From JOPF133 sp052144935 (GTDB lineage: Bacteria > Acidobacteriota > Terriglobia > Bryobacterales > Bryobacteraceae): a stretch of 17,234 nt of DNA. Location: positions 1 through 17,234 of the forward strand of contig JBKQPR010000360.1 of the NCBI GenBank assembly GCA_052144935.1, given 5' to 3'. The translations under genes and the position numbers were made by a program. Positions 13,781 to 17,234 of this stretch are shown here, piece after piece. The notes below the pieces were generated by a model. It saw only the letters and a list, made by a program, of their open reading frames with translations. It had not been told where the DNA came from and searched no databases. Positions within the stretch are counted from its first letter, which is position 1. Every line of letters starts with the position of its first letter.

Positions 13781-14132
13781 GGTTGGCGCCGCGCTGATGG
13801 AACCTCTCGGCCCGCGCGATCACCTGGCCGCCGCCCACCACACAGGGGCTGAAACGGCAAGGCTGGTTCGGCCTGGCGGCCGGCCGTGGCGCGGGGGCCG
13901 CGATTCGCCATGAGCCCCCACGCCAGCATCGTCATGCGCGCCGCCTCGCGAATGTCGCGATCGGCCCGCCAGCAGCCGCAGGAGACCGAGGAGCCGTCCG
14001 CACCAGCTTGCTGCCGCACCAGCGCACTATCGCGGCCACAGCCGGTGGCGCAAAGCGGCTTGTGCCGGGAGAAGGACGGCGGGTTGCGGAATAGATTCCA
14101 CACATCTCGAACCACGCCGGCCCTGAGAACCC

Positions 14133-14876
14133 TTACCGCTCCCCATAAGCGGCAAGCACTTCGTTCGTGAGCGCGTCATCCACCGTGGTGGTCTTGTCGG
14201 CGGCCCGCATATCATGATAGACCTTGGAGGCCGCCGCGGTTCGCTCTTCGATGGCGCGCACCACCGGCTCTGTTTTCGAATAGGTGAAGATCAGCACGGC
14301 CACGGAAGCCACCCCCAGCGCGATGGCGAGGTACCATTCCATGCGCCTCCGAAGCAGCAGCGAAACCGAAGCGATTACGATGCCGATCTCGGCGCAGAGC
14401 ATGGCCCATTCGTAATACTCCTGGCCTTCCACGTGTGCCACGATGCCCGGCGTGTAGGCGTCGGCCCACTGGACGGCCGCCTGGGACTCGTTGTAATAGC
14501 GCTGGACAGTTCTGGCCAAAGCGACCATTTCCTGGGCGTCCACGGCCGTAGCGGCCCGTCCCGGGGCAGCCAGCGCGGGCAGCGTTGCGCGCAACTGACG
14601 CAGGCTGATGACGGCGATACGATGCTTGAGATCCTGGGTGACGTACCGCATATGGGCATCCTCCTGCTCGACCATGGTTTTCACCAGGAACGTCCGCTCC
14701 CCGCCCACCTTGGCTGAAGCGAACGCCAATATGACGCCGAGAACCGCCATCGTGATTCCGATGTAAGTGGACAAGCGGCTGTGGGCCGGGTTGTGCCCCT
14801 CTCCGCCGCCGTCTGCATGTTCGCCAGCGTGGGCCGCGTGCTGCATATGTTCGAGACGCTCACTCGCATTATCCAT
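14133..14876 (-). CDS. DUF4337-family membrane protein
   Basis: A 247-residue protein of unknown function. Seen: a His-rich, charged N-terminus (HMQHAAHAGEHADGGGEGHN, about 10-29), TM1 about 36-54 (STYIGITMAVLGVILAFAS), a helical middle part (55-155), and TM2 about 157-175 and TM3 about 181-199 separated by LRRRMEW. This one-plus-two helix layout fits DUF4337. Start: ATG 14876 has a GGAGAGG Shine-Dalgarno 9 nt upstream and lies behind a good promoter. The frame is open to 14969, but an earlier start would lie upstream of that promoter. The His cluster could bind metal, which is speculation. It has no same-strand neighbour close by. Confidence 0.8.
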   Translation of the reverse strand: MDNASERLEHMQHAAHAGEHADGGGEGHNPAHSRLSTYIGITMAVLGVILAFASAKVGGERTFLVKTMVEQEDAHMRYVTQDLKHRIAVISLRQLRATLPALAAPGRAATAVDAQEMVALARTVQRYYNESQAAVQWADAYTPGIVAHVEGQEYYEWAMLCAEIGIVIASVSLLLRRRMEWYLAIALGVASVAVLIFTYSKTEPVVRAIEERTAAASKVYHDMRAADKTTTVDDALTNEVLAAYGER

Positions 14877-14933
14877 CGCTTTTGCCCTCTCCAAGTTTCC
14901 CGCCCCAAAAAAGATTGCTGGGGGGGTGCAATC

Positions 14934-14963
14934 ATCGTATAAGTCAGAGTCGAATGGTGTCAA
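14934..14963 (-). promoter_or_regulatory. Sigma-70-type promoter for the DUF4337 gene
   Basis: Perfect -35 TTGACA (14958-14963) and -10 TACGAT (14934-14939) on the minus strand with an 18-bp spacer. The transcription start would be near 14927, giving a leader of about 50 nt that contains the Shine-Dalgarno. It is the best-looking promoter in the window. Confidence 0.55.
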
Positions 14964-15548
14964 GAACACATCCTCCTGGCTTGTGCGAATGTGCGCGTTC
15001 GGCTAGCGCAGCATCACCGGGATTGTTCAAGGTCCGCCTCCGCCCTGGCGCTCCTTGATCTTGCGCTGAATCGCCCGCGCCTGCTGGTAGTCGCCGACCG
15101 CCTTCTCGTTCTGGCTCAGGAACTTATCAGCGAGGCCCCGGTTTCTATCGGGAGGCCGCGGACGGTGAGCGCCAGGAGGATACGCTCCCTGCGACTGGGA
15201 CCGCCCGGCCGGTTCGCATAGATACGCCGGTCAAGGAACTGGTTGGATCGGTAGCTCAGATTAGCCACCCGCAACACCAAGAATGTCTTGAGACCGAGGG
15301 GTTGCCTCCTCGCCGAATGCCCCGGAGACGATCGTCCACCGCCAGGGCATCTTGCCGGCCGCCAGCGTGCGCGGTGCTCGCCTATGGATTGCCGCTGGCG
15401 CTGCTTGCACCAACCAGCCCGGCAGCCGGCAGGGCGGCAAGAAATTTTCAGGCACTACCGACTACAACCGACTACCGACGGCCTCGACTCTGCCCTCAAC
15501 CCCGGGGTAGTATTAAGAGGTGAGCATCTGTTTATCTGAGGGAGGCTT
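14964..15548. other. Intergenic region between the DUF4337 and aldo/keto reductase genes
   Basis: The two genes are divergent and about 670 bp apart. Apart from the DUF4337 promoter there is a coding-like fragment at 15027-15134 and a small cluster of CCGACTAC-type direct repeats (15465-15478). A -10-like TAGTAT precedes the reductase gene but has no good -35. No intact gene is seen. Confidence 0.5.
15027..15134 (-). pseudogene. Possible 3' fragment of a helical-repeat protein
   Basis: On the minus strand this reads LADKFLSQNEKAVGDYQQ, then ARAIQRKIKERQGGGGP and a TGA stop at 15027-15029. The amphipathic, Lys/Gln/Glu-rich pattern resembles the last helices of a TPR-like protein and is unlike the Arg/Pro-rich noise around it. 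Upstream of about 15134 the frame becomes Pro/Arg-rich, as if truncated or frameshifted. No start codon or ribosome site is evident. Confidence 0.3.
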
Positions 15549-16709
15549 ATGAACAACGCATCGTCTCGTCGTAATTTTCTGGCGGCCGGGCTAACCTTAC
15601 CAGCCGTCGCGTCGGCAACCCGTTTCTCGGGTTCCGAACAATCGCAACCCCAACCGCCTGGCCGGTACTCTTCCGGTGCGGCGCCGCAGTATAGGACCCT
15701 TGGAAGGACGGGCTTACGGGTTTCCACCGTGGGCTACGGCTGCATGATCACATCCGATGCAACCGTGATCGCCAGGGCCGTGGATATGGGCATCAACTAC
15801 TTCGATACCTCCCGTGGGTACCAAGGCGGCCAGAACGAGCGTATGGTGGGAGCAGCGTTGGGAGACAAGCGGAAGGACATCTTCTTGGCGAGCAAATGCG
15901 ATTCCCGGACGGGATCGGGCATCCTGTCGGAACTCGACACCAGTCTCAAGGAGCTCAACACCGACCACCTGGACGTCTGGCACCTTCACGGCTTAAGCGC
16001 CCCGGCGCAGATTTCCGATGAGCTGGTTGAGGCCCAGCGCAAGGCCAAGCAGCAGGGCAAGATCCGGTTCATGGGGGTGAGCACGCACAATCTGCCGGCG
16101 ATCGTCGACCGGGCAATCGAAGCAAAACTCGAAGTCGTGCAGGTGCAATACAACTTCGCTTCGGATGCGAGCTACGGCCCCGCTATCGAGAAGCTGAACC
16201 AGGCAGGCGTGGGCGTGATCGCCATGAAGGTGATGGCCAGATCCGGGGGCCGGGGACGCCGCGGATCTCAGCCGCAACGGCCCGATACGTTTGCCCCCGC
16301 GGCGCTCAAGTGGGCGATCAACAATCCCGCCATCGCCACCACCGTTCCCAGCATGACGGATATCGACCAGCTCGAACAGAACTTCAAGGTGATGTCCGAG
16401 CGCTTCACCGACGCCGACGCCAAAGTTTTGTCGGCCCGCCTGGAGGAAATCGGGCCGTACTTCTGCCGCATGTGTGGACGGTGCGACGGACAGTGCCCAA
16501 AGGGGCTGCCGGTGGCCGACATGGTGCGTTTCGTCATGTACGCCGACGGATACGGCCAGTTCCCGTTGGGCCGAGAGAACTTCCTGCGCATGTCCGTCGA
16601 ACAGCAGAAGGTTCGTTGCGGCGACTGCGCGACCTGCGCGGTTCAGTGCCCGAACGGGGTGCATGTAGCGGCGCGGTTGAGCCGGGCCCAGGAACTTTTT
16701 TCCTGCTGA
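15549..16709 (+). CDS. Tat-exported aldo/keto reductase with C-terminal dual 4Fe-4S motifs
   Basis: A 386-residue protein. The N-terminus has a twin-arginine signal (SRRNFLAAGLTLPAVASA, 6-23), predicting folded export to the periplasm. The aldo/keto reductase barrel spans about 48-300, with the catalytic tetrad visible as Asp86 (FDTSRGY), Tyr91, Lys116 and His147 (WHLHGLS). The C-terminal part carries two canonical CX2CX2CX3C clusters, Cys306/309/312/316 and Cys357/360/363/367, as in bacterial ferredoxins, so two 4Fe-4S centres are likely. It probably passes electrons between a substrate and a redox partner; both are unknown. Start ATG 15549 has GAGGGAGG ending 3 nt upstream. No partner gene is adjacent on its strand. 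AKR-ferredoxin fusions with Tat signals are a known predicted class. Confidence 0.93.
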   Translation: MNNASSRRNFLAAGLTLPAVASATRFSGSEQSQPQPPGRYSSGAAPQYRTLGRTGLRVSTVGYGCMITSDATVIARAVDMGINYFDTSRGYQGGQNERMVGAALGDKRKDIFLASKCDSRTGSGILSELDTSLKELNTDHLDVWHLHGLSAPAQISDELVEAQRKAKQQGKIRFMGVSTHNLPAIVDRAIEAKLEVVQVQYNFASDASYGPAIEKLNQAGVGVIAMKVMARSGGRGRRGSQPQRPDTFAPAALKWAINNPAIATTVPSMTDIDQLEQNFKVMSERFTDADAKVLSARLEEIGPYFCRMCGRCDGQCPKGLPVADMVRFVMYADGYGQFPLGRENFLRMSVEQQKVRCGDCATCAVQCPNGVHVAARLSRAQELFSC

Positions 16710-17011
16710 AGCTCCTCCTGGGGGCGGCCCGTTTGCGTTCGTTATTGGCGGCCCGCAGAAGATCAAAGGCCGCTCATCGCGCGTCGACCCTCGCTCGCCG
16801 GGTAGACCCACGCCGCCGGCAAAACGGTGACCCATGGGGACGCGTCAATCACGAGGACCACGGACTACCCGCCAGCGCCAGGAGCACGCCGCCCAAGGTG
16901 GCGCGGCGGGCGGCCCGCCGTGCAGATGGACGCTCCCGGCCCGCGATCGCATGGCCGACGGCCAGCGGCCCGCGGACGGCGAAGAGCTAGGATGGATGCC
17001 CAGTGGGTCGA
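16710..17011. other. Non-coding tail after the aldo/keto reductase gene
   Basis: About 300 bp with no gene I can support. The direct repeat GGCGGCCCG occurs twice just after the stop (16724-16732 and 16749-16757). I see no intrinsic terminator with a T-tract. A minus-strand stretch reads like a short RR-plus-hydrophobic segment, but it has no start context and is probably chance. Confidence 0.45.
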
Positions 17012-17131
17012 CTAGACGCATCCGGCTCGTTCCAGGCGGTGACACTCCAACGGGTTCAGCACCAGCACCACACGGCCATCTCCCATAATGGCCGCGCCCT
17101 GGAATTCCGGGTGCTTAACCGTTTTGGGGAA
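17012..17131 (-). pseudogene. Remnant resembling the C-terminus of CheA (CheW-like domain)
   Basis: The minus-strand frame reads FPKTVKHPEFQGAAIMGDG, then RVVLVLNPLECHRLERAGCV and a stop at 17012-17014. The GAxIxGDGRVxLxLxP pattern is characteristic of the end of the CheA regulatory domain, where it contacts CheW and receptors. Upstream, the frame passes through a simple GC-rich repeat and meets an in-frame TAG at 17225-17227, so no intact CheA frame enters from the right in this phase. It is either a decayed fragment or the tail of a gene interrupted by the repeat or a frameshift. No other chemotaxis gene is visible. Confidence 0.45.
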
Positions 17132-17136
17132 TGCGT

Positions 17137-17161
17137 CCGCTCGCTCACGCTCGCGGCTCGG
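17137..17161. repeat. Simple GC-rich repeat abutting the CheA-like remnant
   Basis: A 25-bp stretch built on GCTCGC/GCTCACGCTCGCGG units. It is internally repetitive and breaks the CheA-like reading just upstream of the conserved part. It looks like an interspersed repeat, but only one copy is in the window. Confidence 0.4.
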
Positions 17162-17234
17162 TAACCCTTGCGAAATCAACGCTCCCGTTTCTACTGTGAG
17201 ACCGCTTGGTACCACTCTGCCGAACTATGGAGTG

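Larger units (their letters stand above)
13602..14132. other. Non-coding stretch between the permease and DUF4337 genes
   Basis: About 530 bp with no gene I can support. It holds the permease -10 (13607-13612) and the three tandem repeats at 13713-13780. Open frames from 13781 to 14132 on either strand are Arg/Ala/Pro-rich with no motif. It is probably remnant mobile DNA. Confidence 0.55.

Noticed and set aside
11610..13913. A 767-codon plus-strand frame opposite the permease gene
   Set aside because: It is antisense to a full-length, motif-complete ADOP permease and its translation is Gln/Arg/His-rich with no recognisable domain.
13702..14115. A 137-codon minus-strand frame beside the IS-like repeats
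   Set aside because: Its end is simply the translation of the tandem repeats and the rest has no recognisable motif or ribosome site.
1..17234. CRISPR array, tRNA or rRNA genes
   Set aside because: No regularly spaced repeats with unique spacers, no tRNA cloverleaf and no rRNA-like sequence were seen on either strand; the only tandem repeats are the short ones listed.

Overview
The window looks like a chromosomal segment of a GC-rich acidobacterium, most like the Solibacter/Bryobacter group. The main pointers are an 833-residue MacB/FtsX-type permease of the kind duplicated in Acidobacteria (ADOP), a membrane-anchored Ser/Thr kinase with a typical acidobacterial extracytoplasmic region, a secreted Gfo/Idh/MocA protein, and a Tat-exported aldo/keto reductase with a ferredoxin-like tail. 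This placement is inference from gene content; the window has no rRNA or tRNA.

Left part (1-5458): housekeeping and signalling. A Ser/Thr kinase runs off the left edge on the minus strand. Upstream of it lies a minus-strand recG-rsmD pair (25-bp gap). A secreted Gfo/Idh/MocA oxidoreductase is transcribed divergently from recG, and the two share a 46-bp start-to-start region.

Middle part (5459-11001): an accessory island. It opens with about 670 bp of non-coding DNA holding two near-identical 20-bp palindromes. Next is a 1256-codon gene predicted to join a PD-(D/E)XK-like nuclease, a STAND NTPase and a long helical-repeat region. That is the layout of Avs-type antiphage sensors, and it is the best candidate here for an undescribed defence protein. 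Beyond it, two convergent DUF433/DUF5615 (PIN-like) toxin-antitoxin modules have collapsed into each other: both antitoxins are intact, and both toxins are truncated and joined tail to tail near 10651-10654.

Right part (11002-17234): the ADOP permease (minus strand); three tandem 22-23 bp repeats resembling the multi-site end of an IS21-type element without a transposase; a DUF4337 membrane protein (minus) behind a good sigma-70-type promoter; and a Tat-exported aldo/keto reductase with two 4Fe-4S motifs (plus). Decayed remnants follow, including a piece resembling the C-terminus of CheA joined to a simple GC-rich repeat. Several intergenic stretches appear to hold no gene. They are concentrated around the defence/toxin-antitoxin island and the IS-like scar, which fits repeated insertion and deletion there.
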